Source of the DNA: Akebia trifoliata
Taxonomy: Eukaryota > Streptophyta > Magnoliopsida > Ranunculales > Lardizabalaceae
Direction of reading: 5' to 3'
DNA length: 64,000 nt
Assembly: GCA_017979445.1 (NCBI GenBank)
Contig: CM030711.1
Span: forward strand, 12,476,092-12,540,091
Position numbers and translations under genes: made by a program. A model generated the notes under the pieces. The model did no database searches. It saw only the letters and a list, made by a program, of their open reading frames with translations, and was not told the origin of the DNA. This document shows positions 33,998 to 45,519 of this stretch, piece by piece; within the stretch, counting starts at the first letter, position 1; every line of letters starts with the position of its first letter.

Positions 33998-36900
33998 CAT
34001 TGAGGATCAAACTTGAAAAGCCCCGAGTATGGGATACATCGCTAGTAGAACCTTTTTATTTGATTTTTAGTTAGTTGATTATTTGTTTATTGTGTTTTAG
34101 TTATTTATGTTTTTCTTTATTCTTTTGGCTTAATTATAGATCACGTGATTCAATTTTGAATATCCTAATCCGGTATATCATTTTTTTATGGTTCAATCGA
34201 AAGTTATTCGGAATGACCTTAAATAATGCGAGATTTCAAAGGAATAGTCTTATTAAGGATGAGATAATGGTTTTTGGACCATGATTTTTTTACACATGTA
34301 ATTATATTTCGATTAAAAATTTAGGTATGTGCTTGATTTGGTATTTCGATTAAAAAATTTCATAAAAATAATTGTTGTTAGGAACGTCAATGTTTTTTAT
34401 TTGTAGGCCGATGTGCGATGTATTCCTCAATAACAATTTTTATTTTTTATTTAATTTTTAGTTTATTATTTTTAATTTTTCAAAAAAAAAAAAAAGCAAA
34501 AATGGTGGTTCTCCTTTGATTAGGCGTGCTGCCCCTTGGCAGCAAGGAGGAAAATAAAAAAAAATAACAAAAAAAAAAAAGTATTTTTTATGTTCTGTTA
34601 ACAGCACAAGGTGCTGGAGTGGGTGGGGTGCCCCGAGTAATTTTTTATATATTTTTTTTGCACACCCATTAACAGCAACGAAGTGCTTTTGTGGGTGGTG
34701 TGTGATAAGTAAAATCTATCTTTTGCTCCCCCCACATCATCTTCTCAAACAGTTCAGCGTCTTCAACAGGAGACTGAACTGGTCTCTCCATTTGATCGGC
34801 TGAAATCTCAGCCCAATCGGTTCATGGTTCGTTTGGAATCGTGATTTTCACTTGATTCAAAGTTTAAAACTGTTAGTTCATTTCGAAATCGTCTGAATCC
34901 GCGACCAAAGATTTCTGTTTTGGGTTTGAAACCCAGTTCTTAAGGATGGTAAGGTTGATTTCGTTTGATTGGAAAGTTGGAGGAATTTCATTAAAAGTTT
35001 TTTTCTTTTTAAAATTTTTTTTAAAACGATTTGTGTGGGTGTTTTTTTTTTGAAAATTTGATTTGGATTTCAATGTACATCAAGAACTCCACTGTCATGT
35101 TCTCGATCATACCTGCAACACGAGAGTTCTCGTGATTCTTGAGCCGATAATGAAAGAAAGAGTGGCTTGTAATGTTTTTGGAAGCTGTTCCATGAAGCTC
35201 TCTGCTTCGGTTTTGAGCTCTAATGGAGCGTCAATGGCAGACAAAAGAGTTTTCTTGTTTTGTTTTTTTCTCTCTGTTTCTTTCAAAGAAATCTGGGTTT
35301 GTTTCAAAAATTATGAGAGAGAGAGAGAGAGGGAAATCAATCATTTTGACTTGTCGAGAACCTATGGATCCATCCACTCACAGAGAGCTTAATATCAGAT
35401 ATCATGAAAGAGCTTGATGGATGGAAACAGTGTCATCAATTTGCTGAGTTTGCCACTATCAGCCGATAACTTTCACAAATCAGATAATCGATTCCTTTCG
35501 TTAACCTCAATATCATCAATGAATTGTTAATGGAATTAAGATAACTGGTTGTCTTTGATTACCTTGTTGTTCTTGTTGTCTACCTGTTATCTGATTCAGA
35601 AATTTATGTGTGTGAATAGTGTGCACTGGCAAATATATATATATATATATATGAATTTACTGTTGCAATTGACCAATGAAGCCATAAGATTCCCTCTCTC
35701 TCATTTTGCTTAATCTCGGAATTTATGGAATCCTTTGTTCTCCAACTCCTTTAAAAAAAAATTGTATTAAATCGTTTTGTTTAAAAAAAAAAAAAAAAAA
35801 AAATTTGTTCTCCTCATCTCATTAATCATTATTCCATTATCAATATCCTTTGAAATTTTGAATTATTTCGGATTGTCAAAAGTGACCCCCGATTGGACCA
35901 TGAAAATTGAAAAAACAATTGTGCTTGTCTCAATGATTGAATCTAATCAATTATTCTATGCTATATCCATTAATTGAGTTGCCATGATCTGATGATATAC
36001 GTACTTTGATCTCGAATTGAATATATGGATGATGTGTATATCTTGTTCAATATGTGTTGTGATGATTAGGCACATTTATCTGAAAAAAGGCCCCGGGCAC
36101 ACCCCACCCTGTTTTGCACACGCCACATGCACGTTTATTATTTTACTCACTTACACGTCCCGAATAGCCAACGTGGCACTAGTGCGTGGCCCGGTCTCTT
36201 CGAAGATGCGACGTCATTCATGAAAACCACAACTCCAGTCACGTACCTTAGGGTATATCAAACTGGGGGCATTAATACCGTCTGATCAGGTGATTTTGAG
36301 AGATATATTGATGCACCCAGGCTGGAGCGACCTAAGCTTTTGACCTATTGTAAGCCACACAGTCACATGTCCCGATTGCCAACGTAGTACTAGTACGTGG
36401 TCGGTCCCCTCGTGGGATGCCAAACCATTTATGAAAGCTACAACTCTTGACTCGTACCCATAGGTATAAAAGATAATATAAGCATATCAATTGCACTTCT
36501 TGGTCAAAACCGGTGCCTAAGCAGATCTTGTCCCGCTGTACCCTACTGTACGAGGGGGATAGACTATGTCTATTCTAGACGAGAGGTATTTAAGTGGGCC
36601 CTTGCTCAGCATTGTGCGCCACCTCTCAATTGGAGATCAAACTAGCTGTTTTTGGCTTCAGAGAAGTGAATTGAGTTTTTAGATTATCACCTATACAGTA
36701 TATCAAACCAAGTCACCACGTATCGAAAGGTATATAGGTGTGCTTGGGCACGGGTGGCCAGATAAAAATGCATTGCACGTAGTAAGCTTAGAGTCTAGAA
36801 ACCTTCCCAGTAGGTCACGACTCGAATTTGTCGTGGGTGTTCCCAGGTTGTTTATTGAATGGAGCCTGTTGATTGATGAATGTATGTGAGTGATGTTAAT

Positions 36901-37312
36901 GGTGTAGATCAGAGTGTATGATTGTCCTCAAGGATCAAATGTTGTTTTTGAAAATTAAAATGGGTGCATCGACCCAATAAAGAATCCATTCTTTTACAAT
37001 AATGACCCAGTCCATCCCGATCCAACAATCATGGTGGGCCGAGACATTTAAATTGAAAATGGAAATCAAATTTGCAAAAGAAGACAAATAGTTTACAGAA
37101 AGAATATTTTCCAGAAAAGATTATTTTCCAAAAAGAAGTGTTCTTTAGAAGAAATCTTTTCCAGAAAAGATTATTTTCAAAAAAAAAAATGTGTTCTTTA
37201 GAAGAAATGTTTTTCAGAAAAAAATATTTTCCAGAAAATATTTTTTCATAAGATTTTCCAAAAGAAAATTGATATTTTACATGGACCATTGGAAGAGTAC
37301 TAAAATACCCTT
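33998..37312 (+). other. Long leader of the Ogre-type element, non-coding
   Basis: No credible gene is seen; open frames such as 35063-35392 lack protein features. It holds GA and AT microsatellites, long A runs and a direct repeat with palindromes (36154-36470). A locally repetitive stretch at about 37085-37265 is built from TTTTCCAGAAAA and TTCTTTAGAAGAAAT units. Confidence 0.6.
36154..36470 (+). repeat. Diverged 105-bp direct repeat with palindromic core
   Basis: The block at about 36154-36256 (ACACGTCCCGAATAGCCAAC onwards) recurs at about 36365-36470 (ACATGTCCCGATTGCCAAC onwards). Each copy holds a 10-bp perfect palindrome: GCACTAGTGC at 36176-36185 and GTACTAGTAC at 36387-36396. Confidence 0.8.
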
Positions 37313-37327
37313 TTGTGTCAAACCAGG

Positions 37328-38509
37328 ATGCTAGTCGCAGGCGATAACCCAATCGATCAGTTAGTCAAAACGACCGTTGTAGGGATGCACCCTGTAGAGA
37401 AGATCAATTTTGGGAGATTCATGTTAAGGAGTGCTCTCTACTTCCACGAGTTTGAGATAGACTGGAACCTCTTACACGCTGTGGCTAAGCGATGGAACCC
37501 CCACCTTCATATATTCCACATGGGGTATATGCATTTGTGCCCCACTCACGAGGATTATTGTAGCATCATGGGGATATCCACTTCGAGACCTCTAGTCAGA
37601 CCCTCATTGAAGACCGGATATTCTGGTGACTTTGCCACAGGACTGAACATTTCCAAGGAAGAAGCCAAGGCCTTAGTTCATAATGGGAGATTGGACTTAG
37701 TACCTTTACTGGGCCCGTATCGCTCCCGCAGTCACCCTATCAATGTAAAACCCGAAGCCTGGCGAGCTACTAGAGATTATCGATTGTGTCTAGGAATCCT
37801 AGCCCAATACATGCTGACCTCCAATAGTGATGGCCAATCTATCCCTAAGTCCTTCATAGATATAGCCTCACAACTCTCAAGGAAAGCCAACCCAGTACCT
37901 CTCATCCTAGCTGAAACTTTCTCAGGTTTAAATGCCATAAAAAATGGTGAGTGGGAAAGCTTCAAAGGAAGCCCCTACTTACTCTATATGTGGCTTTGTG
38001 ATCGTCTCAAAATCGTAGAGGTTCCATCAAACCTCGAATATGGGCCAGAACACTTTTCCAAGAGAAACCTGTTAGTGCGTCACAACTCAGTCAAAGCTTG
38101 GAGCAAATGGTTAGACTCTCGCCTTGCCTGTCATATTGGTTTTAGATGCCCTTGGTGGATGACTGATCCCCCTGTTCTAGGAACCAAAGGATCCTACTAT
38201 GTCCGTCTGATCGGTTTAGAAGAAACATCTTTTTACCATCCTAATTTGATCCTAGAACAGTACGACGTACCCATAGAGTTATCTTTACCTCAGCACAAAG
38301 CTTTCTTTCCCCCCGAGCCATTGACTGAAAAGTTAGTACACCTCATTGAGAAAGCCTGGAACAAGCGCACCTTAGGGTATCCAGACGGACCAGCAGAATT
38401 CAAAGAGCCAGTTGTTAGAGCCAAGAGGGTCAAGCCTGACAGCAATCCTGATGACCGTCAAGACAAAGCCAAGCGTCCATGTAAAAATAGTTCAAGTCAA
38501 ATTTGTTGA
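37328..38509 (+). CDS. Ogre-type ORF1 protein
   Basis: An intact frame of about 393 residues from the first ATG (37328), upstream of gag. ORF1 in this place is the hallmark of Ogre elements. Its text (KRWNPHLHIFHMGYMHLCPTHEDY, then RLCLGILAQYML and YLLYMWLCDRLKIVEV) resembles the ORF1 family often annotated DUF7745 and related to plant-mobile-domain proteins; that assignment is from memory of the family. The C-terminus is basic (RAKRVKP...DKAKRPCK), perhaps nucleic-acid binding or a nuclear signal. Function in the element's life cycle is unknown. It is the best preserved frame of the element besides gag. Confidence 0.8.
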   Translation: MLVAGDNPIDQLVKTTVVGMHPVEKINFGRFMLRSALYFHEFEIDWNLLHAVAKRWNPHLHIFHMGYMHLCPTHEDYCSIMGISTSRPLVRPSLKTGYSGDFATGLNISKEEAKALVHNGRLDLVPLLGPYRSRSHPINVKPEAWRATRDYRLCLGILAQYMLTSNSDGQSIPKSFIDIASQLSRKANPVPLILAETFSGLNAIKNGEWESFKGSPYLLYMWLCDRLKIVEVPSNLEYGPEHFSKRNLLVRHNSVKAWSKWLDSRLACHIGFRCPWWMTDPPVLGTKGSYYVRLIGLEETSFYHPNLILEQYDVPIELSLPQHKAFFPPEPLTEKLVHLIEKAWNKRTLGYPDGPAEFKEPVVRAKRVKPDSNPDDRQDKAKRPCKNSSSQIC

Positions 38510-38819
38510 AAGATGTTTTTAAGGAGAACATTTATTTGTCAATCGTTTTCAATAAAGTTATTTTTTCTTTCAAATAAATATTGATTTCTTCTTTGAATGT
38601 TCATTATGTGAATGGATTAATTAATGGATTGGTGCACAAATCTCAATGAAATGATTCCTTAAAATGTTATCAAGAGGGTAATACTGAAATTGACTAAATT
38701 TACCTTTGATGGTGTCATATAGGATTATCATTGCGCCCAAACTCAAGCGTCCACCTCCTAGTTGGAGTCGTAAGTCCAGTTGGTTAGAACGAGCTACGGT
38801 ACCAAATCAATAAGCAGAA

Positions 38820-40223
38820 ATGGCTTCAGAATCTGAACTTACAGAGATCCGTAAGATCTTGACAGCCTTTGCCAATGATATCACCAGTATAAAGGACAAA
38901 GTGAAAGTGTTAGAACAGACCTTGGAATCAACAGACAATCCCTTAAATGATCCAAAAGGAAAGAAAGTAGAAGAGAGACGTCCACATGAAGTCTTCGAAC
39001 TCGACGGAGATGAAGAATATGTCAATGAAAATCCGATGTTAGCTAACAGAATGTCTCAATTAGAGTCGGCTATGAAAAGTATAAAAGGCATCGATGAAAT
39101 TGCAGCAGGTATTGAAGCTCTGAACCGCATCCCTAGAATCCATCTGCCCGAGAAGTTTGTAATGCCTGAAATGGATAAGTTTAGTGGTATAGGGTGTGCA
39201 AAAACACATCTTAAAGTGTATGTTACTAACATGCGCACTATGGGACTTAGCGACGAACATATGACATTGTTGTTTCAGAGAACTTTATCAGGATCAGCAC
39301 TACGCTGGCTAATGTCTCAAGATCCAGTTACTGTAGGCACCTGGGAGAGCATGTCAAAGGCTTTCTGGCATCAGTATAAGTACAGTACCGAGATTGAGAC
39401 CTCAAGAAGGGATTTGGAAGCAACTAAGCAGAAAAATGGGGAGACATTTACTGATTTCATTGGTCGTTGGAGGGCCAAGGCTGCCCAAATGTGGGATAGA
39501 CCTTCGGAAAAGGAACAAGTAGCGATCATCTTAAAGAACCTCTCACAAGGATATGCTCAGCACTTAGTGGCCCAATATCTCCCTACTTTCGAGTCTTTGT
39601 TACAAGCCGGAAGCCAACTTGAGGATGCTTTTGCCTCTGGGATCCTCTCTAACTCTTCGGATAACAAGCTTAAGAAACCCTATGTTTCTAAACCTAGCAC
39701 CAACCATGTCTACATAGCCAACACGTCAGCTATCCCAGCTCAACCCCCAGTCCGAACTAATAACCAGGCTCACCCAAGTCAACCTCGAACTCCGTATCAA
39801 TTTACCAATCTAGGGATGAGTCTCACTGTAGCTTTTCACAAATTGGTGAAAAAAGGGCTTCTTACCCCTATCCAACCCCGACCTCTACCTAATCCCTTGC
39901 CAGCTGGACACAATTCTAACTTGTTCTGCGAGTTCCATCAAAACCCTGGCCATCACACGGATCGATGTATTACCTTACGCCATGCCATTCAAAACCTGAT
40001 CGACAACAAAAAGGTCACAATCCCTAGCCCACCGAATGTCACCACTAATCCACTGCCTACCTATCAACCTCCACCAACTTTGAACATGGTGTCTCATACA
40101 CCATTACCATTCGATCCTGTCTCTCTTATCCATCCCATCCAAAGCAAACCGCCTAGTTACCCTCTTGCCGGGTTAGCTTTCACTGATGAGGTTTTCACCA
40201 CAAACTTGAACCATTTGATTTAA
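38820..40223 (+). CDS. Ogre-type Gag protein
   Basis: An intact frame of 467 residues starting ATGGCTTCAGAA. An N-terminal region with heptad-like pattern (about 5-40) is followed by an acidic linker. Then comes the gag core: MPEMDKFSGIGCAKTHLKVY, FQRTLSGSALRWL and WHQYKYSTEIETSRRDLE. A zinc-knuckle-like CEFHQNPGHHTDRC lies around residue 370, followed by the LRHAIQNLID segment common in Tat/Ogre gags, and a Pro-rich tail. Gag forms the particle and binds genomic RNA. The protease frame that follows is shifted relative to gag. Confidence 0.93.
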   Translation: MASESELTEIRKILTAFANDITSIKDKVKVLEQTLESTDNPLNDPKGKKVEERRPHEVFELDGDEEYVNENPMLANRMSQLESAMKSIKGIDEIAAGIEALNRIPRIHLPEKFVMPEMDKFSGIGCAKTHLKVYVTNMRTMGLSDEHMTLLFQRTLSGSALRWLMSQDPVTVGTWESMSKAFWHQYKYSTEIETSRRDLEATKQKNGETFTDFIGRWRAKAAQMWDRPSEKEQVAIILKNLSQGYAQHLVAQYLPTFESLLQAGSQLEDAFASGILSNSSDNKLKKPYVSKPSTNHVYIANTSAIPAQPPVRTNNQAHPSQPRTPYQFTNLGMSLTVAFHKLVKKGLLTPIQPRPLPNPLPAGHNSNLFCEFHQNPGHHTDRCITLRHAIQNLIDNKKVTIPSPPNVTTNPLPTYQPPPTLNMVSHTPLPFDPVSLIHPIQSKPPSYPLAGLAFTDEVFTTNLNHLI

Positions 40224-40285
40224 CCTCAGATGATACGTATTGTTTATCCCCGCCTCGATACAGTAGCCCTGCATTCACAAGTTAC

Positions 40286-42130
40286 TTGTTGGCCCAGATG
40301 AACTTAAAAAGCCCTGTACCTTTGACAGATGAAGATCCATACGTGCTGATTGAAGAAGATGAACCTTATCCTCTCTCCTGTGATGAAGTTAGACATATGA
40401 CTCGAGGGGGAAGAGTTTTTAAGCCACAAGAACTTTGTGTTGATAATCCGGCAGCCTTGGCAAGAAAAGAAAGAGAAGATCCTATCAAAAAAAATATTGA
40501 AGAAGATAACTCCATGATTAAGCAATTGAAGAAATCAGGAGCCAATATCTCAGTTTGGGGATTACTTATGGCTTCCACTGTCCATAGGGAGGCCGTTCTC
40601 AAAGCATTAAGTACAGTCCAAGTCTCCCTTGACACTTCTCCAGATCAGCTGGCCAACATAGTAGGGGCGACATATGTGGAAAATATCTTGTCCTTCTCGG
40701 ACTTCGATCTCCCAAAGGAAGGAGCAAACCACACTAAGCCACTGCACATCACAGTTGACTGTAACGGGATGAGGGTACCTCTAGTATTGATCGATAATGG
40801 GAGTGCATTGAATGTTTGCCCTTTGAAGACCGCCACTTGCCTTGGGTTTAAAATTGAAGATCTCAAGCCCACTAATCAAGGGGTTAGGGCCTATGATAAT
40901 ACTAAAAGGGACGTACTGGGAATTCTGCACCTTCGATTGCCCACGGGCATAGCTGAATTTCTGACAGAATTTTAGGTCATAGACATCCAGTCCTCCTTTA
41001 ATCTGTTATTAGGAAGATCGTGGCTACACCAAATCAAAGTCATACCTTCTACGCTGCACCAGAAGGTCAAGTTTATCAGAGATGGGCTAGTGATCACTTT
41101 CCATGGAGATGCTGAAATTTTAGGGATCATAAATAGTACTGAAGCTAAGGATGAGCCGCTGCTTGAGATTCAGCCAGAACAACAGGGAGTAGAGCTCAGT
41201 GGGTTCGAGTTTGAGAAAATATGCTCAATCCAATGGGATCAAGCCATGAAAGAATATTTTTCAATGGAAAATACTTCTAACTGCAATATGGCCAATATAT
41301 TCAAGAGAATGAGATTTTTCCCTGGTATGGGCTTAGGCCTCAAGCAGCAAGGTATTAAAGAGGCACCAGTGATTAAAGAGGTCATTGGCACATTTGGGCT
41401 AGAATATAAGCCTACTAATGAAGATTGGGCCCAATACTAGAAGACAAAACGAGACAAGGCAATTGCGAAAAAGTAAAGACGCACCACAGATCTCATCAAA
41501 ATGAAGCCTTATCGTAAGACCCTTAATGGCTATTTTGTGAAGGAAGGAGAAGATTTATGTTACTATGGGTTCCTCGAGCCATTCATTGACCACATCACAG
41601 GTACTCGTCTGCCGGGGTTTGAGATCTTCTTTGGTATGGATTGGCCTGAAGAGGAAGCAAGCACAGAAGCTGAAATTAAGAAAATTGAAGACTGGCAGTT
41701 CAATCTAGACTCCCTCAACATCGACCAGTTATTCATTGAAGATCACAGTGTCTTGGTGTTGTCAACTGAGAAAGGGATCCCAAATCCTCAGTCTGGAATC
41801 AAACCCGCTGTAGGGTGTCTCTCTAGCTATCATGTAATTAGTCATGTATTACATGTCAAGACTGGGTCTGTCAGTCCCCTTAGTCCTATTCAGTCTGACA
41901 TGCTAGATGAGTCATTTGTTTCTGTTGAGTCAAGTAAGTCCACTATTGCTACTAAGTTAAGTGAGTCTGTCAAGTTGGCAATGAGTCTTGTTACCCCATC
42001 TTCTTTTAATGAAATGAAAGAAATTCTTGATTACCCTGAGCGCAATAATAATTTAACTAATAATCTAACTTCGGAGGGAGAATCTTCTGATGAAGAACCT
42101 CCCCCTGAAATAATCAAATTACTTGAATAA
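40286..42130 (+). pseudogene. Ogre protease, G-patch-like region and linker (interrupted)
   Basis: One frame, broken by stops at 40973-40975, 41438-41440, 41474-41476 and 42128-42130. The aspartic protease motif is VLIDNGSALNVCPL (about 40785), with Asn where many retroviral-type proteases have Ser or Thr. The G-patch-like motif FKRMRFFPGMGLGLKQQG lies at about 41300, as known in Ogre elements. The linker to RT has no recognised domain. Gag (frame 0) and this frame differ, so expression would need frameshifting or splicing in an intact relative. Confidence 0.87.
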
Positions 42131-42157
42131 GAAAATGAACGTCGGGCTCAACCTCTA

Positions 42158-43690
42158 ATGGAGGAAGTAGAGGTTAGCAATCTCGGAACAAAAGAAAATC
42201 CTCAAGAGATTCGGATTGGGATCACATTATCCCTCGATGAACGCAAAGGGATAGTAGAGTTGCTCAGAAAGTTCAAAGACGTGTTCGCGTGGTCTTATGA
42301 GGATATACCAGGAATAAGCACAGACATTGTTCAACATCGAATTCCGTTATATCCAGATGCTCGACTATTAAACAGAAATTTCGACGTATGAAACTGGAGT
42401 GGACTCTGAAAATAAAAGAAGAAGTTACGAAGCAGATTAACGCTGGATTCTTGGAAGTAGTAGAATAACCTGAGTGGATTGCCAATGTCGTCCCGGTGCC
42501 GAAGAAGGATGGAAAAGTCAGGATGTGTGTGGACTTTAGAGATCTAAACAAAGCAAGCCCAAAGGATAGTTTTCCTTTACCACACATAGACGTTCTAGTA
42601 GATAGTACAGCAGGGCATGCTTTATTATCCTTTATGGACGTCTTTTCGGGGTACAATCAGATAAAAATGGATCATCGAGATATGCAAAATACGTCGTTTA
42701 TCACATAATGGGGAACCTTTTGCTACAAGGTTATGCCTTTTGGTTTGAAGAATGCCGGAGCCACCTATCAAAGAGCAGCCACGACGTTACTACATGACAT
42801 GATATATAAAGAAGTCGAAGTCTATGTAGACGATATGATAGTCAAGTCCAAAGAACAATTGGGGCATGTTGCTGCGTTAGAAAAATTTCTCACGAGGATT
42901 CAAAAGTATAAACTCCGCCTCAACCCGCAGAAATGTGTGTTTGGAGTAACTTCTGGAAAATTGTTAGGATTTGTGGTCAGTCAAAGAGGGATCGAAGTAG
43001 ACCCTGTGAAGATTAAAGCTATCCAAGATATGCCACCGCTGGAAACTGAAAAGCAAATTCGAGGTTTTTTAGTCAGAATCCAGTATGTCAGTAGATTCAT
43101 CGCTCAACTCACCAATGTCTGCGAACCTATTTTCAAGCTCCTCAAGAAGAATGAACCAACAGTTTGGAATGAGCAATGTCAAAAAGCCTTCGACTAAGTC
43201 AAGGAATATCTCTTGAACCCACTTATTTTGGTTCCACCCACACCGGGTGAACCACTTCTTCTTTATCTGTCAGTCACAGAAGAAGCTATGGGATGCATGC
43301 TGGCACAGTATGACAAAGATACTCGCAAAGAAAGGGATATCTACTACATCAGTAAGAAGATGTTAGAGTATGAACGAAAGTATTCAGCCCTGGAAAAAAC
43401 TTGCTTGGTACTAGTATGGGCTACTCAAAGACTTCGACACTATATGCTATCTCATTCAATTATCTTGTTATCTCAGATGGATCCTCTCAAGTATCTTTTC
43501 GAGAAATCGGCACTGACAGGGAGAACAGAACGATGGTTATTGTTATTATCAGAGTTTGACATCACGCACGTTACACAGAAATCCATCAAGAGGAGAGCTG
43601 TAGCAGAATACTTGGCAGATCACCCAGTAGCAGAAGGAATAAGGCCTATTGATCAGTTCCCAGATGAGAACATCTTACATGTTGAAGAAG
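42158..43690 (+). pseudogene. Ogre reverse transcriptase and first RNase H (broken)
   Basis: RT starts in the protease frame (FKDVFAWSYEDIPGI). It shifts frame at about 42363-42372, where one base appears lost before AAACAGAAATTTCG, and continues in the other frame to 45519. RT motifs: VPVPKKDGKVRMCVDFRDLN, FMDVFSGYNQI with the first catalytic Asp, FGLKNAGATYQ, and YVDD at 42823-42834. Stops interrupt near 42467, 42706 and 43195. The first RNase H (LYLSVTEEAMGCMLAQ...LEKTCLVLVWATQRLRHY) has Ser where the initial catalytic Asp is usual in active enzymes, a common degeneration in Tat elements. Confidence 0.92.
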
Positions 43691-44080
43691 AGCCTCAGAA
43701 CCAAACATGGCAGTTGTATTTCGATGGAGCCGCCAATCAGAATGGGTATGGAATAGGGGCAGTCCTGTTTTCTCCGGAAGGATGCCACATTCCGATCGCT
43801 ATTAAGTTAGCCTTCTCTAATACCAATAACACAGCCGAATATGATGCATGCATCGCTGGACTTGAAGCTGCTTTGAATCTGGGCATTACAGAAATTGAAG
43901 TTTTTGGGTATTCAGCCTTGGTCATACACCAGTCATTGGAAGAATGAAAAACTAAGGATGAAAAGTTGAAGCCTTATCATGAATATTTGTTAAACTTAGT
44001 GAGTAAGTTTGAAGCTATTCGTTCCCAACACGTGTCAAGGGAAAATAATAGATTTGCTGACTCGTTAGCCACTCTATCTT
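43690..44080 (+). pseudogene. Second, archaeal-type RNase H (aRNH)
   Basis: YFDGAANQNGYGIGAVL begins the domain, followed by AEYDACIAGLEAAL, VFGYSALVI and NRFADSLATL. The order of Asp, Glu, Asp, Asp positions matches the additional RNase H found in Tat-clade elements. The third position is Tyr (codon 43909-43911) where Asp is expected, and a stop lies at 43945-43947 where Trp is usual. Both breaks would inactivate it. Confidence 0.87.
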
Positions 44081-44149
44081 CAATGATCCATTTACCCCCT
44101 AGCATGGAATTGAGGCCGATCACTGTTGAAGTCAAAGACAAACCTGCAT

Positions 44150-45519
44150 ATTGTTGTCAGATCAATATTGCTACTCGACCCGATGGAAAGCCGTGGTACA
44201 CAGATATTAAAAAGGTGTTGGGAAAACAAGAATTTCCAGAAGAAGCATCGAGGAAGGAACGACAAACCCTTTTAAGATTAGCATCTCAATTCATCCTGTG
44301 CGCAGGAAGTTTGTACAAAAGGTCTTATGATGGGATTCATTTGTCGTGTGTCGATGAAGATCAAGCTGAACAGATAATGGTTGAACTATATTCAGGAGAA
44401 TGCGGCCCTCACATGAGTGGGAAAATGTTAGCTAAGAAAATTATGAGACAAGGGTACTACTGGCCTACGATGGAAACAGATTGTCATCACATGGTCAAGA
44501 CTTGCCACAAATGCCAAATACATGCAAATCTCATACATGTGCCACCTTCTCGATTAGTTGGTCTAACTTCACCATGGCCATTCTCAGTTTGGGGAATCGA
44601 CATTATTGGTAAAATATCGCCTAAAGCATCAAATGGGCATGAATACATTTTGGTTGCTATCGATTATTTTACTAAGTGGGTCGAAGCTGCCTCTTATGCT
44701 GTCCTCACTGCATCTCGAGTTAAAAAATTTATCCAAACGAACATCATTAGCCGGTACAGGATACCTTCGGAACTGATTTCTGACAACGGGTCACATTTCA
44801 AAGCTGAGGTTATTACTTTGTGTTCAAAGTTTAAAATCTCACACCACAAATCATCTCCTTACCGCCCTCAAACTAATGGAGCAGTCGAAGCAGCTAATAA
44901 GAATCTTAAAACTATCATAAGGAAAATGTGCCAATCACATCGAGATTGGTCTGAAAAACTGCCATTTGCACTATGGGCATATCGAACTTCAATTCGATCC
45001 TCTACTGGAGCTACTCCCTACTCCTTAGTGTATGGCATGGAAGCAGTCTTGCCAGTTGAAATGGAAATTCCATCTCTGAAGGTCTTGTTGGAAAGTCAAT
45101 TGTCAAAAACAGATTGGGTTCGCCAGCGGTATGAAGAATTGAATTTGATTGAAGAAAAACGACTGAGAGCTTTGTATCACGTTCAAGCTTATCAAAGAAA
45201 AGTTGCCCGTGCATTTGATAAAAAGATCAAGGTTCATCACTTACAAGTCGGGGATTTAGTACTCAAAGATAATCGGGCACCTATCTTTGACCCTAGAGGG
45301 AAGTTCAAACCAAATTGGGGAGGTCCGTACATCATCAAGGAGATACTACCAGGAAAAGCTGTCAAGCTTCAAGATCATGATGGAATCGAGTTACCAGAAC
45401 GAACCAACCTTGACCAAATCAAACGGTACTACATTTCCTATTACCTAATTCTTTATCTCCTTTCTCAACCCCTTTGCAACCTGTTCAAAAAGAGAAAAAT
45501 TATGCCTTTTATTTCTTAG
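44150..45519 (+). pseudogene. Ogre integrase
   Basis: An uninterrupted stretch of the larger frame 43966-45519. Zinc part: ECGPHMSGKML, YYWPTMETDCHHMVKTCHKC. Core: VWGIDIIGKI (Asp), ELISDNGSHF (Asp) and TNGAVEAANKNL (Glu). C-terminal GPY-type segment: VGDLVLKDNR...GPYIIKEILPG. These are the DDE integrase motifs of Ty3/gypsy elements. No chromodomain is seen, as expected for Tat. This domain is intact, but the polyprotein upstream is not. Confidence 0.93.

Noticed and set aside
35063..35417. Open frames in the Ogre leader
   Set aside because: Low-complexity, GA-repeat-driven, overlapping in several frames, no domain; the position is leader.
36954..37352. Minus frame at 37029-37352
   Set aside because: It is built from a local TTTTCCAGAAAA-type repeat and antisense to the leader; no domain.
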